Positions 11,036 to 23,806 are shown, counted from the stretch's first letter. The stretch: DNA of 64,000 bases from Bostrychus sinensis (GCA_020698575.1 CM036242.1:10179624-10243623), one strand, 5' to 3'. A program made the numbers and translations. The notes: generated from the sequence alone by a model not told the origin.

Positions 11036-11454
11036 ATTTACACTATACTGTGGGCATAGCATGTTTCACTACAATTACCCTAAATTTTGTAGGTCACGTG
11101 AATGTAAGATAACCTGTCTTTGGTCCAACCACAGATTTAAAGCCACAACATTCAGTTTTGCCCTGACTGTTGTCGTTGGCTTGCTCCTCAGTAACGTGGC
11201 AGGGGTTTTAGGAACTACTAGGGGCCCGAAGAAGCCTGCCTCCCAATCCTGTCCTGACCTCTGATTTCATACAGGAGCAGGATGTCAGTGAGATTTGAGT
11301 TCATAGACGAGAGGAGCATGTCTGTGTCTGCCTAAATATTGTTTAATTACACAAAATGTAGAGTTTCATTTCATTTATTATTTGTTTCGATCAGGTTCAC
11401 AATTGTTTGCAGCTATGTTTCAAGATAAAATAGTTTTCCATTCATTTGTTACAT

Positions 11455-11530
11455 CAGACATTCCCAAAGTCAAAACTGTTGTGGCCCCCTTGTGCTACAT
11501 AATTGAAAAGAAGCAAAAGAAGATAAGTCT
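11455..11530 (+). mobile_element. hAT left-end fragment
   Basis: The block with ATTCCCAAAGTCAAAACTGT and then GTGGCCCCCTTG is nearly the same as the left end of the element at 56-704. A matching right end was not found downstream, so this is a truncated or heavily decayed copy. Confidence 0.6.
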
Positions 11531-12780
11531 TATAATACCTGCACCTTTCTCCAAACCAAGCAAACAAAAATACAGGATGGTCTGAAAACACTATACAAAT
11601 TATTTCTAACGTCACATTACGCACTCACAACAAACTCTAACAAAAAATAATTACAATAACAAGCCTCATTCTCCCATGCAATAATTATTTAGGTAATTTA
11701 TACTGATTTGATTACAGTACCTTTGAACTTTCTTTTAAATTGAAAAAACACTGGATGAGTTTTTAAATTATTTTCCAATGAATTCTATAATTTAACTCCA
11801 GCCACTGAAATACAGTTTAAGAGTTTAAAACACATGTGCCACATTTGTTGTTGCAAGATAATTTAGAAATATAACATTTGTAAAAAGAGGATCACAACAA
11901 AATGACAAGGGATGAAACTGGGGCTCACAATCAGAATAGTTAAAAAAACACTGGTATAAGTTAGGGCCATGTATTCATTAAAAGTACAAACTGTAATTTA
12001 GAAGTAGTTTTGAGGGAGAAAAAAAAGAGAGACTGACTTGTGATACGCCTTTTATGGATTAAATAAATGTATAAACAACCTATAAAGAACATTTCATGGT
12101 AGATACTGGATGCATTTTCAAAGTGCTATGAGCTGTATTTGTGTTTAAAGCTGCACTACCTGATTTTGTGACTGTAAAAGTGAAAAAAATGTTGAGTTTG
12201 AATGATACACTGCTCTTTCGCTCTGTCACAGTCTCACACAAACCTGGAAGTCTGTACACAGCCAGGAGCTACCACAATAACACAGCACACATCTGGAGTT
12301 TGCTTTTAATTCTTTAAAATAAAAAATAAAAATACTGTGAATACGCTATGACTTTTGAAATAAAACAATAGCTTGTTCACATTATTCCTGATAGATTCTA
12401 GTTCTGGATAGATAAAGGATGTATTGACCAATCATAGCGCTCCTGTCCTATGAAAGCGTGTGATTGGTTAAACTGTTCCTTCCCTCGCTCTAAAACAAAA
12501 AAACTTATAATACAGCCCACAGGTGACCTCAAAGTCTCATTTTTTCTCAGATGACTTCTGTTACGCTGTGCTAATAACTAAATATTTACCAAAATATAAG
12601 CAAAAGAAATCAGGTAAATCAATAATAAAGGTACAGTTGAGTTCTCCAATCAGAAAAGAGACCATTGTTTTGATTTAGAGTGCAGTATTATTTTGAAAAA
12701 AACATTACAAGTGCATGCTGCTAATAGTGCCTTAAAAAAAATAAGTATTCATGTCAAGATGCTCACACCTCCCTCTTCCC
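11531..12780. other. Unclassified repeat-like AT-rich sequence
   Basis: No gene. The stretch near 12625-12700 contains, inverted, the words seen at 935-971 and 1755-1790 (AATCAGAAAAG, ACCATTGTTTTGATTTAGA), so part of it is a dispersed repeat. A 'TTAAAGCTGCACTACCTGA' start at about 12146 may be a MITE terminus, but its partner was not identified. Confidence 0.4.
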
Positions 12781-12879
12781 AGACACTTCCTCCTATGCCA
12801 TACATGTCATTCCAGCAGAAGCAGCAGAGTAAGCTGGGTGGACATGATTATTTTCTGTGTGATAAATTCTAACACACCT

Positions 12880-13330
12880 CTGAACCCAGCACCACTAATC
12901 TTGCTTTAATCTGTAGGCCATGATTACAATCTGCACTTTTCACAGTATAATGGATCCTTTCCTGAAGTGCACTAACCCTCCTAATGCCACACTGGACGAC
13001 CTGTCATTACCCCCGGCCTCATTATGGCACCGCCCCGATGTTCAGAGCCCGACGCACTGACAATTACAATTACCCTGAGTGACTGAGCTCATCCCTCAGG
13101 TTCCAGCCGCTGCTCTTCAAACCAGCAGCAGGTTGTGCAAATGGAACAATTAAGATAATTGAGTGTACGAGCCCCATTAACAAAGACTGGAGCGCCTCTG
13201 AGCAGTGATTAGATTCATTCACATAATGGAGCAGCACTCGTTCCTCTATTGTTCAACATTTACCCCTTTCACCGCCTCGTCGTCCCGGCTGCAAATGTGA
13301 GTCTGCACTTTCAGCATGGACTGGGATCAG
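12880..13330. promoter_or_regulatory. Candidate conserved non-coding / enhancer-like block
   Basis: This is a balanced-composition, non-repetitive island among repeats. It has several homeodomain-type ATTA/TAAT cores: GACAATTACAATTACCCTGA near 13059 and CAATTAAGATAATTGAG near 13147. No long reading frame crosses it. Such islands in fish gene deserts are often conserved enhancers, but conservation cannot be judged from one sequence. This is inference only. Confidence 0.3.
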
Positions 13331-13547
13331 AGCTTTACTGAGGCCAATAGAAAAAACACAAATTATAGACATACATAAAAACAATGGCAGTCACAACAAT
13401 GTTCTGGCTTCCTCCCACTTTCCTTTTTTTTTGATCTTGGCTTAGGCGATGGATGAGTCAGCTTCTACTTCCTTGAGAGGAAGTTTGTCAGTGGGATAGG
13501 GAAGATTTCCTTGCTCCGTCCAACAGTGTCCAGATGAGGGCCTCCAC

Positions 13548-14127
13548 ACACTGTAAAAAATATCTGTAGATTTCATGGTAAAAATCTGTAAAATCTCAAC
13601 AGTAAAAGCCCGTAGTTGATATATCGGTAAAATACTGTTTTGGTTAGGGTAATTAACTGTAATATTAAAAATAAGGCAAAATTGTATTTTTTATTTTTAT
13701 TTTTTGTAATGTATAAAGTATAGCACTGTTAAAAAAATCCGAGTCCTGTGTTTATTACAGTTTAACACCTTTTGAAAAGATAATAACTTTAAATTTTACA
13801 GTAAATGTTGATTAAAACGTAAGTCACAAACTAAAATATACATTAATCTATTTTTTTGAAAGATAACTTTAAATTTTACAGTAAATGTTGATTAAAAGTT
13901 AAGTAACAAACTAAAATATACATTAACCTATTTTTTTTGAAAGATAATAACTTTAATTTGCAGTAAATAATAATAAAAACTCAAGTCAAAAACTGTAAAA
14001 ACAACATTTGTGATAAAATTATACTGTAAAAGGAAATACGGGCCTCTTGTAGTTTTTACGGTAGAATTCTGGCAACCACAGCTGCCAATTTCTTACTGTA
14101 AAATTTACAGATTTTTTTTTACCGTGC
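13548..14127. mobile_element. Non-autonomous DNA transposon with internal tandem repeat
   Basis: The left end ACACTGTAAAAAATATCTGT pairs with the right end, which inverted reads GCACGGTAAAAAAAAATCTG. The whole element is built of 'tgtaaaa/ttttaca' words, a recognised teleost MITE style. Inside, a unit of about 70-80 bp with TTTAAATTTTACAGTAAATG is repeated about three times (13778-14000), the last copy most diverged. No coding capacity. Target duplication not resolved. Confidence 0.6.
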
Positions 14128-14500
14128 AGGGCAGGGTGCTGGTTCTTTCTTCTGATGCTCTACACATTTTGCCAGAAGAAATTCTTACAATTCAGCGTGG
14201 TGTTTGCTATGGACAAACTGCAGCAATGGAGTCCAATGAAATCCAGTAACAGAACATCGTTAGGGTTCAGGACATGAGGGCCGTTCCTCCCCATCGCTCC
14301 CTCCAAAAGTGTCACTATCATTGGCCGCTTGAGGACAGTTTTCCAGAGCCCAACAATTTCAGGACCTGCATCTCCCAACTTCTGTCTCACTAGAGCTGCA
14401 CTGTAAGAAGTCATATAGCCAATCAGTTATAGTAACTCCATTTTATAATTTACTTCCGCTAACAATTATGAGGTTTTGAATTTTAAATCATGTTTAAACT

Positions 14501-15063
14501 CACTGTTACAAGTAGTTTAGTTTAATTTAAAAATCTAAGTACTATTTCTACCTTAAAAATGTCATTTATTTAGTGAAAAGTGTTCATTCAAATAATAAAG
14601 TTAAGTTGTGGAAGAGAGAATCAGAGACCATGAGTGAAATGGACCTGACAAAAATATTGTCCTTATGTATTTAGTAATAAATTTACTCTCTCTTTATTGT
14701 TAAAGGTTCAGGTAAAAATGAACACAGCACCATGACACAGGCGAACAGTGCCACACATGACCTGAGGTATTAAAGAAAATATGTTAAGATAAACTGCTCA
14801 CTCCCAAACTGCACTGGGCAGTGGTTGAAAACTTCTGAGTGTCACTTTAGTGAACGCTGAAGTTGGACCATTCTATTACATAAAAAGACTGTATCCCCTA
14901 TTTTTGTCAGGTCGGTTTCACTCATGGTCTCTGATTCTCTCATCCACAACTTAACTTTATTATTTGAATGAACACTTTTCACTAAGTTTAAATTAATTAC
15001 ATTTTTAAGGCAGAAATTGTACTTACATTTTTAAGTTAAACTAGCAAATTACCTGTAACAGTG
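14501..15063. mobile_element. Palindromic MITE (563 bp)
   Basis: CACTGTTAC at the left is mirrored by GTAACAGTG at the right. Arms of about 155 bp pair in reverse complement: the block GAATCAGAGACCATGAGTGA at about 14619 is mirrored near 14921, and AGTGAAAAGTGTTCATTCAA at about 14574 near 14965. The centre (about 14660-14900) is unique and non-coding. Flanking 8-mers do not match, so the superfamily is uncertain. Confidence 0.72.
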
Positions 15064-16700
15064 TGCTTTCTGTGTTCCTGCCTTCATCACCTATGTGAAA
15101 TTGGTCAATCCACAGGGAAAATTAACAAAACTATGTCAGTTTGTTTGTGCATCATTTGTGCACATAAAATGCATGTTTGTGCACAATTGCTTTTTTAGGA
15201 AATAAACATATTTTTTTTTCAGGCTAACCCCTCCCAACTCAATTCAATTAAATACTTTATTACCAGATGAAAGGGTTTTTAGGGATTTGTTTGGTAAGGT
15301 CAGTGCAGTTCCAGAAACATACATTCATACACTCACACTTCTCCCAACAGAATAAATACACCTAATAAATAAGAGCTGCATAAATCACAATCAACCCATC
15401 AATAAAACAAGTGCTAGTGCAAAAGAGTTTGTAAAGTTAAAATCATAAAAAAAAAAACATTAAAATACTAAAGAATACTAGAAGTAAAACACTTACAAAA
15501 ATGATATAAAAAGATTTAAAAAAGGTTTGTGCTCACTCTGTTTTTAAAATAGTAATAATTTATTTGTTTTTTCTCAGCTTCCTCCATATCGTAAACAACC
15601 CAAGGAAATGCACAAATAATTAGAAGGTAAGAACAGGCCTACATTAGGCTATTAAAGCCATTGTAGGTAATAGGGTTTTTATTTTGTCATGAAATTAAAA
15701 ACGTTTTTTTTTTTTTTACCAATAAATAGCCTGCAAAACAATGAGTGGGTTCAGATAAAAACTAATTAAACTACTATCTGTGTTTTTTATTTAAAAAATA
15801 ATTACATTTGTATATCATTTTATTTGAACCGAAACGGCTCTGTGTGATTATTGGTGGGAGTGGCTGCCACTCAAGGAGTCGTCTGCCTGGGAAAGCAGTC
15901 GCAGTGATGGCAGAGACGTCGCAGCCGATCTCTCCTGCACTCACTGATGCCTTCGTTAGAAAAACAAAAACTCTTTTAGAGAAAGAAGAAAACAAAAAGA
16001 GTTTAGACTGAGAAAGAGCTAAAACTTGAGTGAATATTGGAGTGGCATTTGATCAATGGAGAGAGCTCTGGGAACGAAAGGGGCTCAAAACAGATGCTAT
16101 GGTCGCTACGTTTCTTTTAAACCGGTGAGATTCTTTTCTTTATATTTGTAAAACAGTGCCACCTAATGGTAACATGTGCATATGTGCAGTACCTCAAAAT
16201 TTTGTCTAGAATGAGTCCTGCAGTTGTCTGTTGCCTTTGTATAAGCAACACTCAGTGACACTAGCTAAGCGGCTAGCACTAGCTTAGCAGCTAGCAATAG
16301 CTAGCAATCTTACTCTTACAATTCTTATAATCATTGTTGCTCCTGGACTCCTGCGAGTGTCGATCAGATATATTTCAATACATTTCTTTTATGTTTTAGT
16401 TGAGAAATACGAGAAGGTTGTGACATCCACACCTTCACTGACTGCCGCTCTAAAACACCGTGACCGTGCTTTCAGCACAGCACTGCCGAGCCGCGCTGTG
16501 TCTGCCAGCGAGGGATATTATGCACTCGCAAAACAGCGTCCTCGAGTCAGTTTTCCGCTCACTACCTACAATGGCTTTAACACTCTTGTGTGTGTTACAT
16601 ATTGTATTTTATACACACGTGCATTCATTTATTATAATATTATTATTATCACTTTAGAATAGTTGAGACAAAAGGTCTGGGAGTGCACTGTTGGCTACGT
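15064..16700. other. Unclassified sequence
   Basis: Short A-rich tracts, a 'gctagc'-rich low-complexity patch near 16264-16310 and two opposite-strand short frames near 15774-16011. No protein family, RNA or complete transposon was recognised. Confidence 0.4.
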
Positions 16701-18020
16701 TTGAAACATTCAGGTGGGAGAGATGTGAGTTAGAAAAAAGTTAAGCCCCAGAGAGCCCCCAGTTCACACGGTGCCTTCAAATTCTGCCTATTCCAGACTG
16801 AACCAAGCCTTTCCTTTAGGTTCTGGGCCAGCCCCAGCCACCAGATGCATGCCAGGCTTCAGGGCGGGACAACTCCAACACTGACATTAAGCTCTTTCTC
16901 GGTTCTTTCGATCTGGCTCATCACACGTTTGTCTGGCATTTAGAAGTCACCAAAAAGACAGAAAGCCTAACAAACTGTATGGGCTAAAAATAGAGGATAA
17001 GAATGTCCCAAAGGTCCAAAGACAAGGATCACAAGGGTCACAAGGATCACAAGCCAGTATAATATTGTACCAATCCAGATAAATGGAGAGGGATGCATCC
17101 AAAAGAAAAGAAAGAGAGTCTAGAAATGTCCAAGATGGTGTTAATCCAAACTTTAAAGAGCTTTATAAAACCAGTCTGACTTTTGGTGTTCAGTATGCTC
17201 TGTAATCGTCTCAAAACATTTTATTAAACAGGCAAATAGCACAGCAGTGGATCTAATTCAGTGCTTCATAATTAACCTTGGGAGCTAAACTCATTCAGGT
17301 CTATTAATTCATCAAATGAGCTCAGGTGAAGCTCAACTTGATTCTGTTTTAAAAAAAAAAAGTCCTGTTTGTTTTTTGTGAGGTGAGAAAGTACTGTCAG
17401 TGTGAGCTGTTAAATAGTGGCTCACACATCAATGCAATTAAAACTTGTCAAAGGAATACTGCCTTTCTGCTTCAATTCACAATGTTAATTAGCCGGATGG
17501 GATTTTTTCGAAATAAGTTATTGCTCTTCTTTATCTGCGGCTTTGGGTGAGTGATTCATAAAGCCTAGAGTCTTTCTCGGCGCATTCCTATCATAGACAC
17601 TGTGTGGGCTGAACTCATCCAATAATTGCGCCGAAGTGAGCTACTAATGATTTCCACAGAGCCGCCGCACATAATGTGTTACTGTTTAAAATGCAAATGT
17701 ACCTTTGATTATTCTGAGAGTGGGTTCATATTTCTACACATGAATACAGTGCGAGGCTAAAGTTAGACATCGGGGTGCTACGTGATATTCTGTGAGGTTT
17801 AAATTCAGGAAACCTTCATCTGAAAATACGCGTTTGTGGAAAGAAGCTACAGATCATTAACAGGTTGCAAGGTCATTGCTTTAGACTAAGAATGAACTGC
17901 ACTAAGCACTGCTATTCAAATATTTAGGTATAAAAGTGATATAAAACACACTGTTTTATATTTAGTAAATTTAAAAAAGTGTTGAATGTGCACTTGAAGA
18001 TGTTATCCATAATTCCTTTG
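16701..18020. promoter_or_regulatory. Unique sequence; enhancer-like block at about 17460-17730
   Basis: 17460-17730 is non-repetitive and carries AATGTTAATTAGCC, GATTCATAAAGCC and ACTAATGATTTCC, all homeobox-like cores, with moderate GC. The rest shows only short tandem words such as the 'acaaggatcacaagg' duplication near 17021-17050. No reading frame of note. The regulatory role is a guess from composition. Confidence 0.25.
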
Positions 18021-18025
18021 CCATT

Positions 18026-18027
18026 AC

Positions 18028-18091
<64 letters not shown>
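18026..18091. repeat. (AAT)n microsatellite
   Basis: About 21 uninterrupted AAT units. The adjoining 18096-18300 contains a degenerate tRNA B-box-like word (GATTCAAATCC) and may be an old SINE. Confidence 0.97.
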
Positions 18092-18092
<1 letters not shown>

Positions 18093-18374
18093 TAGAAGCT
18101 CTTGGGGTGCACAGTAAGTCATTACAGTTCCACAATAGATTCAAATCCACAACATGCACCAACAGCACCTGTAATTTGTCCCTTTACTGACCCCATGTGG
18201 CTGGAGTTAGAGTCTTTGGACCTATCCCGCATTGGTACAGAGTCAGACTGCCTTCAGTGTATCTTCTCAGGGGTCTCCTCCCTTGCAGAACACATTGAAT
18301 AAACGTGTATCAAGCTATAGTCCAAGTAATGTAACATTCTACTGAAATCCAGTGTATGCTTTTGGTTTTTGTTT

Positions 18375-19552
18375 GGTAACACTTTATTTTAAGGTCCACC
18401 TATTAACCATTAACTAAGTGCTAATTAGCATGCTAGTTAGTGCTTAATTAGCTGTTAATAAAGCATCTATTAGTCCTTTATTCTGTGTGACCATACTCTA
18501 CAGCTAATAAGCAACTAACTAACATTTCCCCCTTAATAAACTCATAATTACTGCTCATTAGTAGGAAGTAAGGAGGTTGTTGGACATAAATTATGATCTT
18601 ATTGAGCTTTTTGGAGTATTGGAGCATTATTAGGGAATAGTACCACAAAAATCTTATTAAGATCATAATTCATGTCCAACAACTTCCTTACTTCCTACTA
18701 ATGAGTAATAATTATGAGTTTATTAAGGGGAAAATGTTAGTTAGTTGCTAATTAGTTGTACAATTTGGTCACACAGAATAAGGGATTAATAAATGCTTTA
18801 TAATTACTGGTTATGGGCTAATTAACCACTAACTAGCATGCTAATTAGCACTTAATTAATGGTTAATAGGCCCTTTTCACGATGACGTCAGACAACTTCC
18901 GTTTTGAGACGATGGGATGTATCTTCATTTCCAGTGCTGCTGCTCGCCAGTATGGAATTTACTCGGAGTCTTAAAAATTTGCCAAATATAAGGCTACATG
19001 ATATACAGAGATTTGCTGATGAATTAAAGTAAAGATTAGTTTGTAGTTTTGGCAGTAGATGTGAAAAGTCTATTATTTTGTCACAGATTGATCACTACAG
19101 CAGAGTCAGTGTTTGAGCACAGAGCTTTACTAAATGCAAATATACTGTAGTACTATCCAGTGGTATTTCCTGATAAGCAGATTGTCAAATATTCAGATAA
19201 ACTCAGATCATGACATGATCTAACACTGTTTTATAGCGCAGCTCTATCACTTAGCCATGTTGCTAACGCTATCTAGCTACATAACAAAGCACTCACTTCA
19301 TAATCCAAGTATCCTTCGTTGAAGAATTAATATCCTTTTGCAAGTTTTGAATGTTTTGTGGGTAAATATTCATTTGAAAATCGCTGTATATTGTGTAAAC
19401 TTGTAAACGGCAATTTGAAAAAAGTCTCGGTGAATTTCTTATGGGAGAAGCGCGGCACCGGAAATGAAGATACATCCCATCGTCTTAAAACGGAAGTTGT
19501 CTGACGTCACGTGAAAAGGGTCTATAGGTGAACCTTAAAATAAAGTGTTACC
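18375..19552. mobile_element. Palindromic MITE split by a second element
   Basis: GGTAACACTTTATTTTAAGG starts the left arm and its reverse complement ends the right arm at 19552. The arms pair over about 250 bp, for example 'ctaattagcatgctagttag' at 18420 with its mirror at 18821, and 'aggaagtaaggaggttgttg' at 18562 with 18678-18700. The symmetry centre is near 18630. The right arm is interrupted between 18870 and 19521 by another element, after which it resumes with AGGTGAACC. The fold-back length is unusual for a MITE. Confidence 0.82.
18871..19520. mobile_element. Inner element with 63-bp terminal inverted repeats carrying CRE sites
   Basis: The left end CCCTTTTCACGATGACGTCA is mirrored by the right end. 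The terminal inverted repeats run for about 63 bp (18871-18933 and 19458-19520) with few mismatches. It is inserted in the right arm of the outer palindrome. Flanks ttaatagg and tctatagg share five to six bases, consistent with a mutated target duplication of about 8 bp. The left repeat holds TGACGTCA (18883-18890). The right repeat holds TGACGTCA (19502-19509) overlapping CACGTG (19508-19513). No transposase. The superfamily is not assigned. Confidence 0.78.
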
Positions 19553-20420
19553 GTTATTTTGATTTAAAAAACTAATAAGCCACTTCAAACTTGATTTTTT
19601 TAAGTTTCACTCAAGTGGCTTATTAGTTTGAATCAAATTAATATTTAAGTTAAAACTGATGAAAGAAGTCACTTTCACAAAACCTTTAAAGGACAGTCAC
19701 TAATGAATATCTACGATCACCAAGTGTATACAGTATCTGCCTTTGTTTATTCAGAGAAAAGTACTGCCCTTTAAACTGTCATTAACAAATGACATTATGA
19801 CTATGTGACTTGGTAAACATTTAATATACTGTATTTAAACTTTTATTTGGTGTATCATGTTTTGTAAATAAGTGTGCAAATGTTTCTTATATTCAAGCTA
19901 AAACATTAATATTCATAAAAATATTATATTAGCATTTTATTGACATCCTGCAGTATTGTACATGTGGTGTACAGTGGTTGTACTCATGAGCACTTAGACT
20001 TTTAAAATTAGCATTGATATGTTTAGAACTTGTTCAGACAGTGAGTAAATCAGTGAAATTCTGCTTCCCCAATGTTGAAATACTGGAACATTTCTGTAAA
20101 AACACAATGATTTATGCGTCACTGGCCTCCTACAACAATATTTCAAAGGTCAAAAAATTGTTTTGCTGTCTTTTTCCACGTTTGGGTGGAATAAACCTAA
20201 TTTAATGATGTGCTACCAAATGAAACGATTATAATAAGTTGTAAGTATGCTCTGTTAGTCTCTTCTTCCACTCTTCTCCCTGTCCTCAACAAGATCCCAA
20301 GATCCTTGAAGTCCTTTACTTGAGACAGGAGCCTGCTCTAACCTGAAGAGTCCAATGCTTTTCCAGCTCCGAACAATGATCTTTGACAGAGGAGACCCCT
20401 GAGAGGGATGCTGAGGAGAT
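19553..20420. other. Unclassified AT-rich sequence
   Basis: No gene or complete repeat recognised. A small imperfect inverted repeat, 'taataagccacttcaaac' against 'caagtggcttattag', lies at 19573-19628. Confidence 0.4.
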
Positions 20421-20424
20421 TTAT

Positions 20425-20545
20425 GGATGTAGTGCAAAAGGACATGAGGTTGGTCGGTGAGAGAGACAAGGATGCAGAGGATAGTATCAGATGGAGGCAG
20501 AGGATTCAGTGTGGACACCTCTGAAGGGAACAGAGAAGATAGATC
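20425..20545 (+). pseudogene. RTE-like LINE 3'-terminal fragment
   Basis: The plus-strand translation reads roughly KDMRLVGERDKDAEDSIRW, then a CG motif just before a stop. This matches the very C-terminal region of RTE-type LINE ORFs common in fish (a 'VGV.EEDA.DR.RWR' pattern). Only the last roughly 35 codons are recognisable. The open minus-strand frame across 20255-20569 is the shadow of this segment. Confidence 0.55.
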
Positions 20546-20639
20546 AGACCCTCTTCTCTCCTCCCTCAAAGCCTCCTCAGATCCAGCTGGATGTGAAGCT
20601 CCTGGCTGGACTCGACTGGAGACTAAAGTTGCATCACTG

Positions 20640-21510
20640 TTGCATTTTTCAGCTGCTGCGGTTCACTTTCACACCGCACTTTGGCAAACAAACCAAACCT
20701 TTTGAATAAGGTGTTTCCCTCCTCACCTGTGGGGGCGCTGCAAGAATCACTGAAAGGGAGGACAGAAAATCAGTGAACAGAAAACCTTGCTCATCCATTG
20801 GTCAGTGAAGGGCAACTACTTTTTTTGTCACATGATGTAAACAAAAGAGCGACAGCAGATTCAAGCTGTGTTGGGGTTTCTGTTTTGTTTTTTGCAAATG
20901 TTGTTTTTACACCAGGCAAGGCAGCAGACGCAGGGGAGAAAGACAATTACATATGTAGCTGTAGACTGTTTTTTGTGTTATACAGACACTAAGAAAGGTA
21001 TGGGATGGCCAAATTTATTTAGCCTATAACTGGTAGAATATATTAATCATAATAAGCTTAAAGTGCCACTGCTTTTCTGTACAGGTCACTCCCAGGGCCT
21101 CCATTTTCCTACTAATCAGCTTGAAAACTTTGTTGATTTTGTGAGTAGTCTCAGATTTCTATCAGGGCTTATATTTCCCCCTCACTCCATGTCTGAACCA
21201 TTTCTCCCGTTATCTTTGTACACATGTGTTTGTTTTGATCGTGTTGCTCTGCAGCATGGTCCACTTCCTGGTTTTGGATCGCTGTTGCTCAGCTTTACAT
21301 TCACATACTGTACGCTATCAAACCACACTAGGGTTCACTTCAACCGAGACTTATGTTTTCAGGCAGACCAGAGTTTGCTTTTTTAACAGGTAAACCGAAC
21401 TCCAGCATCAAGTGAACGTCACCAGGACAAACTGTCCAGCTCCAACACCGCGAGAAGAGACACCGCCACCTACATCACTGAGGCTATGTTCACACGAGTA
21501 CAGGTCTAAC
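20640..21510. repeat. Possible non-autonomous DNA transposon with TTCACAC-type words
   Basis: GGTTCACTTTCACACCGCAC near 20658 and GGGTTCACTTCAACCGAGAC near 21330 recall the 'ttcacac' termini of fish Harbinger-like MITEs such as those at 40.25, 54.8 and 56.8 kb. Clear matching ends and a target duplication were not found. Confidence 0.3.
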
Positions 21511-22130
21511 TCTGTTCAATTTGACATCTCAGAGGTCACCAGCGAGTCTTGCGTCCTGGCCTGGAACCATCTTTGGGACGACGGCGGTTCCCCCATCATC
21601 AACATTTGAACTACCTGCGTTTACTAGCTTATTCCAAAATGTCCACTAAATGCTCTAAGGTGTGCTACTGTTGGCAATACGACAGCTCGGATCCTTTCTT
21701 CCCAAGACCAAAATGCTTTACTGCACTCACTGTTGCAAATGTTCAAAATTAATTGGCATAGCCGTGTTTACAAATCAACTTTTTGTAGACTAAATGCTTA
21801 CGAAACAGGCCATTTTTTATTTAACAATGGTCTTATAAGGTCTTAAATTTAACTTGTTGAACCCTGCAGAACCCCTGTGGAGATCCGGCAGACGAACAAG
21901 GATTCTCACCTAAACATTTCTTTATTCGCAACCATAACTTTGGCACTACCTACCTTCGAAGTCACTTAAAACCAGCCACCCTTCATGTCCTAAATGTGCT
22001 TTTTAAATGTGTTCTGAGAGACTTTGGGAAGAATCCTGTGGCTCATGTGTATCTGTATTTACTGTATATCTAAATTAAACTATAATGTAAATAAAGGGCT
22101 TCTGCTTTTGTTCATTCCTGTTACATGAAC
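21511..22130. other. Unclassified sequence
   Basis: No gene, RNA or repeat recognised. Short open frames near 21549-21752 have no family resemblance. Confidence 0.35.
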
Positions 22131-22139
22131 GTACCGAGG

Positions 22140-22400
22140 TTAAAATGAGTCTCGGTTACAGTGGCTGCCCAGCGTTCCTCTTGACCTTTGGAGCTGCCAC
22201 CAGTGGTCGGCTGTAATCTATCTCCATCTAAAACCTCCCTCTGAGCTTTAACACGCCAGGGTGAGAGACCACTGACATTAAAACTCAATTAGCACAACCA
22301 CAGTTTAAATAATTCATCTGCAGAGTGGATTCTCTGGACCTCAGCACTGACCAGAGCACACTTCCTGCTTTATTATACAGTCACAGTAACAAGAGTTTGG
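22140..22400. promoter_or_regulatory. Candidate conserved non-coding block
   Basis: Non-repetitive island of moderate GC with AACTCAATTAGCACAACCAC and TAAATAATTCATCTGC near 22283-22321, flanked on both sides by AT-rich sequence. No coding potential. Enhancer-like by composition only. Confidence 0.22.
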
Positions 22401-23759
22401 AGATAATTATTTCGGGTCTGTAATAGAATATCAGTACATCATCTGTATTGTGGTATTTGTTGCCATCAGTTCAATTTGAAAAAGGTACAACACAATATTT
22501 TTTATTTTACTTGACCTTTATTTAATGAGGTTTAATGCCAGCAAGTTGGAAATTACACCCAGAGGAAGGCTGTTTGTTGTTGTGTGAGTTCAAATACAAC
22601 TTAGCACACTATCTTAATGCTATATAGCTACAATTAATAAACGCTTCTTATATACAGTACTTCAGGTAAAGAGTGCTTTGAGTATTTGCTTCCAAGTATC
22701 AAAGAGCACTTTCTAGACAAAAAAAAGTATTATTTTTGAAAGAAGACTAGAAAAACATTCACAATAAAAAATAAATAATAAAATAAAAATAAAAAGACTT
22801 TTGCTAGCACAATATTGCAGTACTGATGTGCCATACAACCATATAGCCTGAAAAACAATATCTATAACCAAGACCTATTGATCACATGTGACCACTGTCT
22901 TAGGAGGCACAATGTCAACTTCTTGTCTGTTTTCCATTTATTTAGAATCGATGTAGATGCTTTTCTGAGCTTTCTACCACGTTGTAATATTCCTTCATCA
23001 AAAACAAACCTGGAGTTGTGTTTTGTTTCATTCACGCCTGTTTAAGTAGTCTCTGGCACTGAGTTTCCGAGGACTCAGAATGCTTGGTTCCAGTTTGCTT
23101 GCATTCTTTTATTAAAAAAACAACCAACCAACCAACCAACCAAACAAACAAACAAACAAACAAACAAAAACAGTGTAGAGCTCTCTTTCCACTGAGGTGT
23201 CTTTTCATTTTGTAGTAAAATGACATCATACAAAAAGTTTAAGGAAGTAAAAAGCTTTTTTTTTCTCTGTTCCTGTTCAAAAGAGCTGCAGTCTGTTGCA
23301 CTCTGTTGGTCTCTTCATCTCTCTCTTTATGACAATAGTAAAGTAATTATTGGAAATTACTAAATTATTTTAGTCATAATAAACAGGGTTTTACATTAAC
23401 TTTTTTTGCTCACTGGCCATTTTGGCGAGTGTTCTTTAAAGGTTATGAGCCATTTAGGTTACCAGCCACCAGCCACAGTTTAGATGTTCAACAGCTGATT
23501 TAGACAATAATCTGTTGTTTTTACAATTCTTTTGCAAATGTTCACTGAAAAGGTACTTTTTAAAACAACTTATCATTATCAAAAAGAAAAAAAAAAAAAC
23601 ATTTTTAGATGAATAGTTTTGATTTGCTGTTTTTTTTTTTTTTTTCATGTTTTCAATTAAAACCCTCTAAAGAGCTTGATTTTGCCTCTTTGTTCATGCT
23701 TTATTATAGGTTTATAATAAGCATACAAGCAGAAAGTCAGGTCTAAAGTAGTACAAATC

Positions 23760-23806
<47 letters not shown>

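Noticed and set aside
20255..20569. 104-codon minus frame
   Set aside because: Opposite strand of a recognisable RTE-type LINE tail.
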